Assembly: GCF_025917315.1 (NCBI RefSeq)
Contig: NZ_CP080627.1
Span: 2,232,001-2,296,000, forward strand
Direction of reading: 5' to 3'
DNA length: 64,000 bases
Origin: Halomonas qaidamensis
GTDB taxonomy: Bacteria > Pseudomonadota > Gammaproteobacteria > Pseudomonadales > Halomonadaceae
The notes beneath the pieces are model-generated. The model made no database searches, had not been told where the DNA came from, and saw nothing but the letters and a program-made list of their open reading frames with translations. Positions 29,506-38,704 of the stretch are shown one piece after another (within the stretch, counting starts at the first letter, position 1; each line of letters starts with the position of its first letter). The translations under genes and the position numbers were made by a program.

Positions 29506-30144
29506 ATGATTATTGAAAGCACTCTGCGCCCCGAAAACGCCTTAACCCGCACCACGGTCAACGCAGGCGACCATTACATTGGTACCGTGAAGCGCGGCCA
29601 AACCCTGCGCATTCTCGACCTAGAAGGCAACCAGGCCGCCGACACGCTATTTTTTAGCGCTGAAGATACCAGCGAGCGCTATAGCGCCATGGACACCGTG
29701 CGCGAACAGGGCGCGGTCTACCTCACCGCCGGCACCACACTCATGTCGAGCGAAGGGCGAGGCATGCTAACCATTACCGCCGACACCTGCGGTCGCCACG
29801 ACACCTTAGGCGGCGCCTGCGCCAGCGAAAGCAATACCGTGCGCTACGATCTGGAAAAACGCCACATGCACTCCTGCCGAGACAACTGGATGCAGGCCAT
29901 TGCCAACTTTCCAGAATACGGCCTGACCAAGCGGGACATCACTCACAACATCAACTTTTTTATGAACGTGCCCGTTACCGCTGACGGCAAACTGACCTTT
30001 GAAGATGGTATCTCCGCCCCAGGCAAATACGTTGAGATGGTCGCTGAGATGGATGTCATTGTGCTGGTCTCCAACTGCCCCCAGCTCAACAACCCCTGCA
30101 ACGGCTACAACCCCACGCCCATTGAGCTGTTGGTTTGGCAGTAA
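29506..30144 (+). CDS. DUF1989 protein, probable carboxyguanidine deiminase subunit (urea carboxylase-associated protein 1 type)
   Basis: A 212-residue DUF1989 protein and paralogue of the preceding gene, of the urea-carboxylase-associated protein 1 type. The ATG at 29506 follows AAGGGGAAACGCCCA and gives [18 protein letters not shown]; upstream in-frame sequence overlaps the previous gene and has no homology. Conserved segments are [33 protein letters not shown] and [12 protein letters not shown] with likely metal-ligand Cys/His residues, and [20 protein letters not shown] at the end. Together with the preceding gene it probably makes the deiminase that releases the first ammonia from carboxyguanidine. 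Confidence 0.87.
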   Translation: MIIESTLRPENALTRTTVNAGDHYIGTVKRGQTLRILDLEGNQAADTLFFSAEDTSERYSAMDTVREQGAVYLTAGTTLMSSEGRGMLTITADTCGRHDTLGGACASESNTVRYDLEKRHMHSCRDNWMQAIANFPEYGLTKRDITHNINFFMNVPVTADGKLTFEDGISAPGKYVEMVAEMDVIVLVSNCPQLNNPCNGYNPTPIELLVWQ

Positions 30145-30221
30145 GCGACTCGCCCTAGGGACGACCCTAGATGGCCAAACAACCTGCGGGACGACCCGCC
30201 CTTGTTTGCAGGCAACCTCAC

Positions 30222-33200
30222 ATGTTTAGCAAAGTACTTATTGCCAATCGCGGTGCTATTGCCGCACGCATTTTACGCACGCTAAAAGCACTGAATGTTG
30301 GCAGCGTGGTGGTTTATGCCGATGCCGACCGCGACGCCCCCTACGTCCACCAGGCCGATGAAGCCTATTCGCTTGGCGCGGGCCCGGCTTGCGACACCTA
30401 TCTCGACATCGACAAGCTGATCGCCATTGCCAAGCAAAGCGGTGCCCAAGCGGTGCATCCCGGCTATGGCTTTCTGTCTGAAAACACGCGTTTTATTACC
30501 GCCTGCGACGCCGCTGGGCTAATCTTTTTAGGCCCTACCGCGGAGCAGATTGAGCAGTTCGGTTTAAAGCACCAAGCCCGCGCCATTGCCAAGCAGGCTG
30601 GAGTACCGTTGGTACCCGGCTCAGCGCTGCTCTCAAGCATTGACGACGCCCTTAGCAACGCCGAGCAAATTGGCTATCCTGTGATGCTCAAATCCACCGC
30701 AGGCGGTGGTGGTATTGGTATGCAGATATGCCAAACCCCCGCCGAACTTGAGCGCGCCTTTGATTCGGTAAAAGGCCTGAGCGAGCGTAACTTTGGCGAC
30801 GGTGGCGTGTTTCTCGAAGCCTATATTGCTAGTGCCCGCCATCTGGAAGTACAGCTCTTCGGTGATGGCAACGGCAGCGTAGTGGCAATTGGCGAGCGGG
30901 ACTGCTCTACCCAGCGCCGCCACCAAAAGGTACTGGAAGAGTGCCCTGCGCCTAACTTGCCAGAAACAGTGCGCAGCGCACTACACGCTACCGCCGTCAC
31001 GTTGGGTAAGGCAGTTAATTATCGCAGTGCCGGCACCGTTGAGTTTATCTACGACACCCAGCGCCAGGCCTTCTATTTTCTAGAAGTGAACACCCGGCTC
31101 CAAGTGGAACACGGCGTGACAGAGATGGTGTATGGCATTGATATTGTTGAATGGATGGTGCGCCTAGGGGCAGATCAACTTCATCCGCTTGCCACGCTGA
31201 CCCAGCAGCTCACGCCTCACGGTCACGCGGTACAGGCGCGCTTATACGCCGAAGACCCTGCCCATGATTTTCGCCCCAGCGCCGGGCTGCTCACCGAGGT
31301 GAACTTTCCGCACGCAGAGGGCTTGCGTATCGACCACGCCTTGGAAGCTGGGCTGGAAATCTCTGCGCTCTTTGACCCCATGCTGGCCAAAGTGATTGTT
31401 CATGGCTCAAGTCGCCAGGCGGCTATCGACCAGTTAGCCGGTACGCTGGACAACGCCAGCGTTTACGGCATTACCACCAACCGAACTTGGCTTGCCCATG
31501 TACTGCGCGCCGAGCGTTTTCAGCGTGCTGACCTGGACACCCACTGGCTGACAACCCTTGATTGGGCACCGCCAGCCATTGAAGTTATCGCCCCCGGCAC
31601 GTTAACCACTCTTCAGGATTTCCCCGGTCGACAGGGTCATTGGGATGTCGGCGTTCCGCCCTCTGGCCCCTTCGACGACTGGTCGTTTCGGCTTGGCAAC
31701 CGCCTGCTGGATAACCCAGTCGAAGCCGCCGGGCTTGAAATCACCCTGACCGGCCCGACGCTGCGCTTTCATCGTGCCAGCCAAATTGTGCTAACGGGTG
31801 CCCAAATGCCCGCCACGCTGGATGGTCAAACGGTCGCCTTCTGGCAAGTGCTAGATATCGCCGCCGGTTCTACCCTGACACTAGGCAAAGCCACTACGGG
31901 CACCCGCACTTACCTGCTGGTACGTGGCGGCATTCAGTGCCCCCACTACCTGGGCTCGCGCAGCACCTTCACCCTGGGCCAGTTTGGCGGCCACGGCGGG
32001 CGCGCTTTGCGCAGCGGCGACATGCTCGACCTGCCACCGCTTGATCCCACATCGGCGGTTAAGCTGGAAGAGGCGCTAATTCCCACCTTCGGCGATCAAG
32101 ACGGCGGTAAGACATGGCAGGTAGCCGTACTTTACGGCCCCCACGGCGCGCCGGACTTTTTCACCGATAACGATGTTGAGCGCTTTTTTGATCACCACTG
32201 GGAGGTTCACTATAACTCCAGCCGCACAGGCGTACGGCTGATCGGCCCCCGTCCCGAGTGGGCCAGAGCCGACGGTGGCGAGGCGGGCTTACACCCCTCT
32301 AATATTCATGACAACGCTTACGCCTTTGGCGCCATCGACTTTACCGGCGATATGCCGGTCATTCTTGGCCCTGACGGCCCCTCCTTAGGCGGCTTTGTTT
32401 GCCCAGCGACGGTAATCCGCGCCGAACGCTGGAAGTTAGGCCAGCTCAGCGCGGGTGACAAAGTACGCTTTGTGCCAGTAAGCCTTGCCACGGCGCGCGC
32501 ACTCGAAGATCGCCAGCTCGCCGAGCTTGAAGCACTTGCTGCTCAGCCAAACCAACCGTGCATTGATGAAGAGCGCGACAGCCCCGTTTTGCGCGACGTG
32601 CCCGCCGAACAGGCCGGTGAACGGATTGTTTACCGCCGTGCTGGGGATGACTTCCTGCTTATCGAGTTTGGCGCGATGGAACTGGATATCGCGCTGCGCT
32701 TTCGTGTCCATGCCTGGATGCTGTGGCTGCAGGAGCACTCACTTCCCGGCCTACGGGAATTAACCCCTGGTATCCGTTCGCTGCAAGTGCATTACGAGCC
32801 GCGTGAGCTGAGCCTTGATGAGTTGCTCGCCCACCTGCTCACCGCAGAGCAGGCCCTCGTCGACGTGGAGTCACTGGAAGTTGCCTCTCGGGTGGTGCAT
32901 TTACCCCTCTCCTGGGATGACCCCGCCTGCCAGGAAGCCATCGATAAATACCAGCGCAGCGTGCGCCCGGACGCCCCCTGGTGCCCCAGCAACCTGGACT
33001 TTATTCGCCGCATTAACGCCCTGGAAAGTGAACAGGCCGTGCGCGATATCGTTTTCAATGCCCGCTACCTAGTGATGGGCTTGGGCGACGTGTATCTGGG
33101 AGCCCCCGTCGCCACACCGCTGGATCCTCGCCAGCGTCTTGTGACTACCAAATACAACCCCGCCCGCACCTGGACAGCAGAAAACTCTGTTGGCATTGGC

Positions 33201-33839
33201 GGCGCGTATTTATGTGTTTATGGCATGGAAGGCCCTGGTGGCTACCAGTTTGTCGGCCGCACGCTGCAGATGTGGAACCGCTACCGCACAACAGCACACT
33301 TTGAAAATCCTTGGCTTCTGCGCTTTTTTGACCAGCTGCGTTTTTATGAGGTCAGCCACGACGAGCTTGAACAAATCCGCCGCGACTTTCCCCACGGGCG
33401 TTTTGAGCTATCAGTTGAAACGACTCACTTCCGTTTAGCGGATTACCAAGCCGATATCGACAAAAACGCCGCTGACATTGAGGCTTTTCGCAGCAAACGC
33501 GAAGCCGCTTTCCAGGCAGAGATGGCCGATTGGCGCGCCAATGGGCAGTTCACCTTTGAAGACCAAACACCGCAAAGTGCCGAGGTAACCGCGTTAAATG
33601 ATAACGAGCTAGGCATAGAAAGCCCTGTCACCGGTAGCCTGTGGAAACTGCTTATCCAAGAGGGTGAGCAGGTCAGTGCTGGCCAAGCAGTGGCCCTGGT
33701 AGAATCTATGAAGATGGAAGTGGAGATCACCTCTCACTGTGCAGGCCGAGTGGTTAGGCTACCGCTAAGCGAAGGCGCTTCTGTTGCGCCTGGGCAGCCG
33801 CTGGTAGTGCTCACTGATAGCGAGGAGGCAAGCTCATGA
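30222..33839 (+). CDS. Biotin-dependent urea-carboxylase-family enzyme, probable guanidine carboxylase
   Basis: A 1205-residue single-chain biotin carboxylase that uses ATP and bicarbonate. Domains in order: biotin carboxylase (about 1-450, starting MFSKVLIANRGAIAARI, with ATP-grasp glycine loop STAGGGGIGM), carboxyltransferase halves of the KipA/KipI type (about 455-1000), and C-terminal biotinyl domain with VESMKME, the biotinylated lysine being Lys1164. The substrate region reads SNIHDNAYAFGAIDFTGDMP with Asp706; fungal urea carboxylases, as I recall, have Asn in the matching NFTGD position, a change linked to guanidine preference. The ATG at 30222 starts at the family N-terminus; 77 bases separate it from the previous gene. 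The riboswitch upstream supports guanidine over urea as substrate. Confidence 0.92.
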   Translation: MFSKVLIANRGAIAARILRTLKALNVGSVVVYADADRDAPYVHQADEAYSLGAGPACDTYLDIDKLIAIAKQSGAQAVHPGYGFLSENTRFITACDAAGLIFLGPTAEQIEQFGLKHQARAIAKQAGVPLVPGSALLSSIDDALSNAEQIGYPVMLKSTAGGGGIGMQICQTPAELERAFDSVKGLSERNFGDGGVFLEAYIASARHLEVQLFGDGNGSVVAIGERDCSTQRRHQKVLEECPAPNLPETVRSALHATAVTLGKAVNYRSAGTVEFIYDTQRQAFYFLEVNTRLQVEHGVTEMVYGIDIVEWMVRLGADQLHPLATLTQQLTPHGHAVQARLYAEDPAHDFRPSAGLLTEVNFPHAEGLRIDHALEAGLEISALFDPMLAKVIVHGSSRQAAIDQLAGTLDNASVYGITTNRTWLAHVLRAERFQRADLDTHWLTTLDWAPPAIEVIAPGTLTTLQDFPGRQGHWDVGVPPSGPFDDWSFRLGNRLLDNPVEAAGLEITLTGPTLRFHRASQIVLTGAQMPATLDGQTVAFWQVLDIAAGSTLTLGKATTGTRTYLLVRGGIQCPHYLGSRSTFTLGQFGGHGGRALRSGDMLDLPPLDPTSAVKLEEALIPTFGDQDGGKTWQVAVLYGPHGAPDFFTDNDVERFFDHHWEVHYNSSRTGVRLIGPRPEWARADGGEAGLHPSNIHDNAYAFGAIDFTGDMPVILGPDGPSLGGFVCPATVIRAERWKLGQLSAGDKVRFVPVSLATARALEDRQLAELEALAAQPNQPCIDEERDSPVLRDVPAEQAGERIVYRRAGDDFLLIEFGAMELDIALRFRVHAWMLWLQEHSLPGLRELTPGIRSLQVHYEPRELSLDELLAHLLTAEQALVDVESLEVASRVVHLPLSWDDPACQEAIDKYQRSVRPDAPWCPSNLDFIRRINALESEQAVRDIVFNARYLVMGLGDVYLGAPVATPLDPRQRLVTTKYNPARTWTAENSVGIGGAYLCVYGMEGPGGYQFVGRTLQMWNRYRTTAHFENPWLLRFFDQLRFYEVSHDELEQIRRDFPHGRFELSVETTHFRLADYQADIDKNAADIEAFRSKREAAFQAEMADWRANGQFTFEDQTPQSAEVTALNDNELGIESPVTGSLWKLLIQEGEQVSAGQAVALVESMKMEVEITSHCAGRVVRLPLSEGASVAPGQPLVVLTDSEEASS

Positions 33840-34915
33840 GCCCGCTTCCCGCCGATCCGCGCCTAGCCGACTTCCAAACCATTCCCGTGATCGATATTGA
33901 CCCTTTACTGCATGGCAATACCGCCGCGCGTCGAGCCGTTGCCAACGCCCTTGGCCGCGCTGCGCGCGAGGTAGGCTTCTTTCAAATGGTTGGGCACGGT
34001 ATTGATGATTCGCTGCGTCATGGGCTGATCACACAAGCCAAGCGCTTCTTTGCCCAGTCAACAGACGCCAAGATGCAGCGCTATATAGGCCATTATCATC
34101 ACCATCGTGGCTATGTACCACCCGGTGAAGAGTCTCCTGACCCCACAAAACCCGACATGAAAGAAGCGTTTGACCTCGCCTTTGAGTTACCCGCAAACGA
34201 TCCCGACGTTGTGGCTGGCACCCCACTCCTTGGCCCTAATCCCTGGCCAGCGCTTGACGGTTTCCGAGCGCCAGTGGCCGCCTATTACGATGCCGTCTAC
34301 CAGGTGGGCCGCGCACTAATGGGCGGCTTTGCCCTGGCATTAGGGCTGGAAGAGCAGCAGCTGCTGCGCCATGTCACCAAACCGCCCAGCCAGCTGCGCC
34401 TGATTCACTACCCTTACAACCCTGATGCACAAGACGCCCAAGGCATTGGCGCGCATACCGATTACGAGTGCTTCACTCTGTTGCTACCCACGGCGCCAGG
34501 GCTGGAAGTGATGAACGGTGCTGGGGAGTGGATCGACGTGCCGTTTCGCGAGGATGCCTTAGTGGTGAATATTGGCGATATGCTGGAAATATGGAGCAAT
34601 GGAGAGTTTGTGGCAACGTCCCACCGGGTGCGCAAGGTAAAAGAAGAACGCTACTCGTTTCCGCTGTTTTTCGCCTGCGATTACCATACTGAGGTCGCGC
34701 CGCTACCTGCATTAGTCAAGCGCCATGGCCAGGCTAACTATGCGTCGCTAAAAGCAGGCGACCACCTTTACGCGCAAACCATCCAAACTTTCCGCTACCT
34801 GCGTGAGCGTCTAGCGAAAGGCGACATCACACTCCCAGAGGGCGCTCGTGAAGTCGGTAGCCTAGGCCAGCACGGCAAGCACAAAGAGCAGCAAAACGAG
34901 GTGCCAAAGCGATGA
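33836..34915 (+). CDS. 2-oxoglutarate/Fe(II)-dependent oxygenase, isopenicillin-N-synthase-like
   Basis: A 359-residue non-haem iron oxygenase. The N-terminal DIOX_N segment (IPVIDIDPLLHG, then GFFQMVGHGI near residues 43-54) is followed by the double-stranded beta-helix core with iron ligands His207 and Asp209 (HTDYECF) and His263 (TSHRV), and the 2-oxoglutarate-binding RxS motif at Arg272-Ser274 (RYS). All catalytic residues are present, so it should be active. It overlaps both neighbours by four bases and sits between the carboxylase and allophanate hydrolase. Known members of this superfamily hydroxylate arginine or homoarginine derivatives and release guanidine; a role in freeing guanidine from an alkylguanidine is a reasonable guess, not shown. 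Confidence 0.88.
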   Translation: MSPLPADPRLADFQTIPVIDIDPLLHGNTAARRAVANALGRAAREVGFFQMVGHGIDDSLRHGLITQAKRFFAQSTDAKMQRYIGHYHHHRGYVPPGEESPDPTKPDMKEAFDLAFELPANDPDVVAGTPLLGPNPWPALDGFRAPVAAYYDAVYQVGRALMGGFALALGLEEQQLLRHVTKPPSQLRLIHYPYNPDAQDAQGIGAHTDYECFTLLLPTAPGLEVMNGAGEWIDVPFREDALVVNIGDMLEIWSNGEFVATSHRVRKVKEERYSFPLFFACDYHTEVAPLPALVKRHGQANYASLKAGDHLYAQTIQTFRYLRERLAKGDITLPEGAREVGSLGQHGKHKEQQNEVPKR

Positions 34916-35643
34916 GCGCTCTACTACCAGCAGTTGCCAATCGCTATCGAGGCGTTTGGCAGCGAACGCTATATGCCGAGCCTGCCATGTCGCCCTACCA
35001 ACAGGCCGATACTATCTCACGGGTTTTCTGGCTGCAGGGCCAGTACTGGCATGCCGACCTGCGCTTACCGGCAACGCTACCTGATTTTTCGGGCATCACG
35101 TGCTTAACCTCATGCGACCACGCCCAGCTTGAATGGCTAGCAAGCCTTAGCGCTTTTGCAGGCATTACCCAGATTGAAGGCGAACTGTGTACGTGGCACC
35201 GCTATCAGGACCTTTGCCCTGGCTTAGAGCGGGATGTGGGCCTACTGCGCTGGATTGACGATGACACGCTGGAAGAGAGCCATCCTACCGGGCGCTATGT
35301 GGAGCACTGGCAACGGCTTACTCGCGACATCCCCAAGGAGACAGTGCGCACCGACGAACGGGGGCAACTTTGCTGGCTGCAGCTTGGCGACTACGCCATG
35401 GCGATTACTCCACGCCCTGCAAACATACGTGCAGATACCTTGTTTACGCCTTTAAACCGCTTAGCTGATGAGACTCTGCGCTGGCGCGCTAGCCTGTGTT
35501 TTGACTTCTTACAGCGCACCCAGGCGGGTTGGCAAGTTGTGCTTTCTACGCAGCCTTGGCGAGAAGGTTGGAAATATGACAACGGTATCAACCTACCCCA
35601 CCCTTCGCGCGTCATACAAGCCTCATTAAGGAACCCACAATGA
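34912..35643 (+). CDS. Unrecognised 243-residue protein of the guanidine operon
   Basis: I do not recognise this as a characterised enzyme. It has no signal peptide, no membrane segment and no obvious nucleotide- or metal-binding motif. It is rich in Trp, Tyr and Arg and in alternating hydrophobic patterns, suggesting mostly beta structure: GVWQRTLY near the start, VFWLQGQYWHADLRLP (about residues 38-53), FSGITCLTSC, ELCTWHRYQD (about 85-95), and WQVVLSTQPWREGW near the end. The two-half pattern (a GxWQR-like opening, then WHADLR, later QLGDYAMAI) reminds me of small lipocalin-like barrels such as yeast HRI1, but this is weak. It overlaps the oxygenase and the allophanate hydrolase by four bases each, so it is certainly translated and belongs to the operon. 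Confidence 0.85.
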   Translation: MSALLPAVANRYRGVWQRTLYAEPAMSPYQQADTISRVFWLQGQYWHADLRLPATLPDFSGITCLTSCDHAQLEWLASLSAFAGITQIEGELCTWHRYQDLCPGLERDVGLLRWIDDDTLEESHPTGRYVEHWQRLTRDIPKETVRTDERGQLCWLQLGDYAMAITPRPANIRADTLFTPLNRLADETLRWRASLCFDFLQRTQAGWQVVLSTQPWREGWKYDNGINLPHPSRVIQASLRNPQ

Positions 35644-37460
35644 CACTTCCGATTTCACTCGATATTGCTAGCCTACACACCGCCTATCGCAGCGGTGAAT
35701 TAACGCCGTCTGACCTAATCGATCAATTACTGGCAGCGGCTGACGCCTATGGCCACGATGCGGCTTGGATTACCCGTTTAACCCGTGAACAGTTAGCACC
35801 TTACCTGCAGCGCCTAGAAGGCGAATCACCTGAGTCATTGCCGCTATACGGCATCCCTTTTGCGATTAAAGACAACATTGATCTTGCGGATATACCGACA
35901 ACAGCAGGCAGCCCAGCATTTGCCTATACGCCATCAGAAAGTGCGTTTGTGGTACAGCAGTTAATCGCTGCAGGCGCTATCCCCATGGGCAAAACTAACT
36001 TAGATCAGTTTGCGACTGGCTTAGTGGGCGAGCGGGCGCTGGAGGTTTATGGCACGCCCGCTAATGCCTTTGATCCCACCTTGGTGCCGGGTGGTTCCAG
36101 CAGCGGCTCGGCAGTGGTGACGGCGGCGGGCATGGTCAGCTTTGCACTGGGCACCGACACGGCCGGTTCTGGACGGGTGCCCGCCTGCTTCCACAACCTT
36201 TATGGTGTTAAACCCAGCCTCGGGCTGCTTAGCACCCGCGGCGTCGTGCCCGCCTGCGCCACTCTGGATACGATCAGCCTATTTACGCTTACCGCCGACG
36301 ATGCGGCCAACGTGCTCGGCATTACCGCCGCTTATGATGATCAGTGCGCCTGGTCAAAACGCGTTGACTTTGCCATTCACGGTAAGCGTTATGGCAAAGC
36401 ACCGGCAGCGTTCCGCTTTGGCGTGCCGCTAGAAGCGCAGTGGCAAACCGATGCTGCGTATACCCAGGGTATGCACCTAGCAATTGCAGAGTTGGAAGCT
36501 ATTGGCGGTGAAAAAGTCGAGCTAGACTGTTCACCCTTATTGGCAGCAGCGCGCTTACTTTACGAAGGACCTTGGGTCGCTGAGCGCTATCATGTGATTC
36601 GTGAGCTGATGCAGAGCCACCCCAATGCCGTGCATCCCGTCACCTTCCAAATCACCCAGGGGGGAGCAACACCGCTGGCGGTGGATGCGTTTGATGCGCG
36701 CTATCAGCTTGCTGAGTACAAACGCCAAGCCGACGCGTTAATCCGCCACGTGGATGTCATGCTTTCCCCCACGACCGTCACGCACCCTAGCAAAGCAGAG
36801 GTAGCGGCAGACCCCATTGGCGTAAACTCGCGCCTGGGCACCTGGACCAACTTTATGAACTTGCTCGACTACAGCGCACTTGCCGTGCCCGTCGGCTTTA
36901 GTGAGCGCGGCCTACCCATTGGCGTCACCCTGTTTGGTCCAGCATTGGCTGATTTGGAGTTACTCTCCCTTGCTCGCGCCCTTGAACAGCGCCTTATGCT
37001 GCCGTTAGGCGCCACCGACCACCCGCATCCGCCATTAGCAGAGCTCTCCATCGCCGCCCAAGATGGCAGCATGGAACTGGTGGTATGCGGTGCACACCTG
37101 CAGGGCTTAGCGCTTAACCACCAGTTGACCCAGCGGGGCGGCACCTTGGTCAGCGTCACCCACAGCGCACCGCGCTATAAACTGTTTGCACTGGCGGGAG
37201 GGGCCCCTAAACGCCCTGCAATGCTACGTGATGACAATGGCCAAGCCATTGAAGTGGAGGTTTGGCGCCTGCCTATCGAAACCCTCGGTAGCTTCTTGGC
37301 AGGTATTCCCGCCCCGCTCGGCTTAGGTCAGGTAGAACTTGCCGACGGCAGCTGGAAATGCGGCTTTATCTGCACCGCAGGCGCGCTCAATGAAGGCGGA
37401 GAAGCAGAGGAGATCACTCAGTTTGGCGGCTGGCGGGGGTGGTTGGCGAGCCAAGCATAA
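35640..37460 (+). CDS. atzF: Allophanate hydrolase
   Basis: AtzF hydrolyses allophanate to carbamate-type products that yield two ammonia and CO2, the last step of this pathway. The 606-residue protein has the amidase-signature domain (about residues 1-450) with the Ser-cisSer-Lys triad placed at Lys77 (PFAIKDNID), Ser153 (GGSSSGSA) and Ser177 (GTDTAGSGRVP). The C-terminal domain (about 470-606), typical of AtzF and of the fungal urea amidolyase, begins MELVVCGAHLQGLALN and ends with CGFICTAGALNEGGEAEEIT. It is the last gene of the operon; a GC hairpin at 37480-37506 follows but lacks a T-run. Confidence 0.95.
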   Translation: MTLPISLDIASLHTAYRSGELTPSDLIDQLLAAADAYGHDAAWITRLTREQLAPYLQRLEGESPESLPLYGIPFAIKDNIDLADIPTTAGSPAFAYTPSESAFVVQQLIAAGAIPMGKTNLDQFATGLVGERALEVYGTPANAFDPTLVPGGSSSGSAVVTAAGMVSFALGTDTAGSGRVPACFHNLYGVKPSLGLLSTRGVVPACATLDTISLFTLTADDAANVLGITAAYDDQCAWSKRVDFAIHGKRYGKAPAAFRFGVPLEAQWQTDAAYTQGMHLAIAELEAIGGEKVELDCSPLLAAARLLYEGPWVAERYHVIRELMQSHPNAVHPVTFQITQGGATPLAVDAFDARYQLAEYKRQADALIRHVDVMLSPTTVTHPSKAEVAADPIGVNSRLGTWTNFMNLLDYSALAVPVGFSERGLPIGVTLFGPALADLELLSLARALEQRLMLPLGATDHPHPPLAELSIAAQDGSMELVVCGAHLQGLALNHQLTQRGGTLVSVTHSAPRYKLFALAGGAPKRPAMLRDDNGQAIEVEVWRLPIETLGSFLAGIPAPLGLGQVELADGSWKCGFICTAGALNEGGEAEEITQFGGWRGWLASQA

Positions 37461-37506
37461 CGCTGACTAGCAGGTTCATGCAGGCACATGGTGCCAACGG
37501 GCCTGC

Positions 37507-38676
37507 TTAACCCCGAGCCTTCGTATGCCCCTTGCGCTTGGCAAGTGAACGGTTAGCCGCCTTAATACACAGCCGCGCCAGTGGCACCACTAGCCATAGC
37601 AGCGGTGTAAGTAACCAGCGGTAACAAAAGCGCGCGATGATCAACACTGGCAATAGCACGATCAACCAAATCACAAACTGGCCAAGCCATACCGGCCAGC
37701 CTAGCCATGTCGCTAGGTTGGCACCTAGCGCACTGACCAAACTTGGGTGGCGAACGACCACATAGGCAGTCGTAGCCACCGCCACCACTTTCGCCATTCG
37801 CGGCAGCGTAGCGAAGCGTCCGCCCGCAGCCACCATTCCGTGACGCACACCAGTGCGAGCACCCTGTGCTTCAAGGCTACCCAACCGAGTACTACGAGCC
37901 GCTTTGCCCGCACGTAGCACCTTCACTGTGCTAGCCATCACCAAGAGATCAACTCCGGCCCAAGCAACAGCGCTTGCGCCAATGTCGTCACCGCGCCGCC
38001 ATTGGCTTTCAAGGTCACGTAGGCCACCGGTGAAAAAATCCCCAACCCCTGCGATTAGGCGTTCGCCCTGTAACCACTCAACATCGCCTTGCTCACTGAC
38101 CACAAACTGGTTCAGCAGTGCATGGCCGTTAGACGCTAATAGCGCAACTCCCATTTGACCTCGTCGATAGGGCGTCAATTGTGCTATCGCTTTCTCTATG
38201 TCCGTTTCATTGGCCTGGCCTTCGTTCACACTCGCTGATCCTGAATCGTCATCGTCCCACCAACGACTGACCTGCTGATAACGCTCACCTAGCCAATGCT
38301 GAGCGCGAAGCGTAGCAATATCGTGATCACGGAAGTAAACCACAGGCAAGATTGCATCCGCGCCGAAGCGTACTAGCACCTCCTGAAACTGAGGAGAGTC
38401 TCCGTAGTCGACTAAGGCGCTGCGCGCACTATCGCCGTATCGTAAAATTGCCAGCGAGGCACTCATCCAAAGCGCTTGGTCAGCAGCGTAGCTGAGAAAA
38501 AGCGCATTGATGTCAGGCGACTCCTGCTCCAGCGTAGACGCAAGTGCTGGCAGCGCCTTCTGTGCTTCCAGACGCACCAGTCGGGAATCAAACGGTTCAT
38601 GAGAAGCCGCAGCCGACAGCAGCCCTGCGATGACTATTGCGGTAAACGCTATGAGCTGCCAAGGCCGCATTTTCAC
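37507..38676 (-). CDS. Unrecognised membrane-anchored protein
   Basis: A 389-residue protein of unknown function. It starts with a hydrophobic segment (about residues 8-24) that is either a signal peptide or an anchor, followed by a long acidic, mostly helical extracytoplasmic region with a DDDDSGSASVNEGQ stretch near residue 140. The C-terminal third has two or three membrane segments: AVAWAGVDLLVMAST (about 240-255), a stretch around KVVAVATTAYVVV (about 293-306), and a strongly hydrophobic pair near 325-370 (WLGQFVIWLIVLLPVLIIA and LLTPLLWLVVPLA), ending in a basic tail (NRSLAKRKGHTKARG). No catalytic motif is visible. It lies 28 bases after leuA on the same strand and converges on the guanidine operon. 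Confidence 0.82.
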   Translation of the reverse strand: MKMRPWQLIAFTAIVIAGLLSAAASHEPFDSRLVRLEAQKALPALASTLEQESPDINALFLSYAADQALWMSASLAILRYGDSARSALVDYGDSPQFQEVLVRFGADAILPVVYFRDHDIATLRAQHWLGERYQQVSRWWDDDDSGSASVNEGQANETDIEKAIAQLTPYRRGQMGVALLASNGHALLNQFVVSEQGDVEWLQGERLIAGVGDFFTGGLRDLESQWRRGDDIGASAVAWAGVDLLVMASTVKVLRAGKAARSTRLGSLEAQGARTGVRHGMVAAGGRFATLPRMAKVVAVATTAYVVVRHPSLVSALGANLATWLGWPVWLGQFVIWLIVLLPVLIIARFCYRWLLTPLLWLVVPLARLCIKAANRSLAKRKGHTKARG

Positions 38677-38704
38677 CTACTCCAGCGAGCTGGTTATTGT
38701 TGGA

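Noticed and set aside
30222..33839. Reading the operon as plain urea degradation
   Set aside because: The guanidine-I riboswitch and the paired DUF1989 genes fit guanidine catabolism better; urea would need neither a deiminase pair nor guanidine sensing.
37480..37506. Hairpin between atzF and the convergent membrane protein gene as a terminator
   Set aside because: GCAGGC/GCCTGC with inner GGCAC/GTGCC can pair, but no T-run follows on either strand, so termination is not supported.
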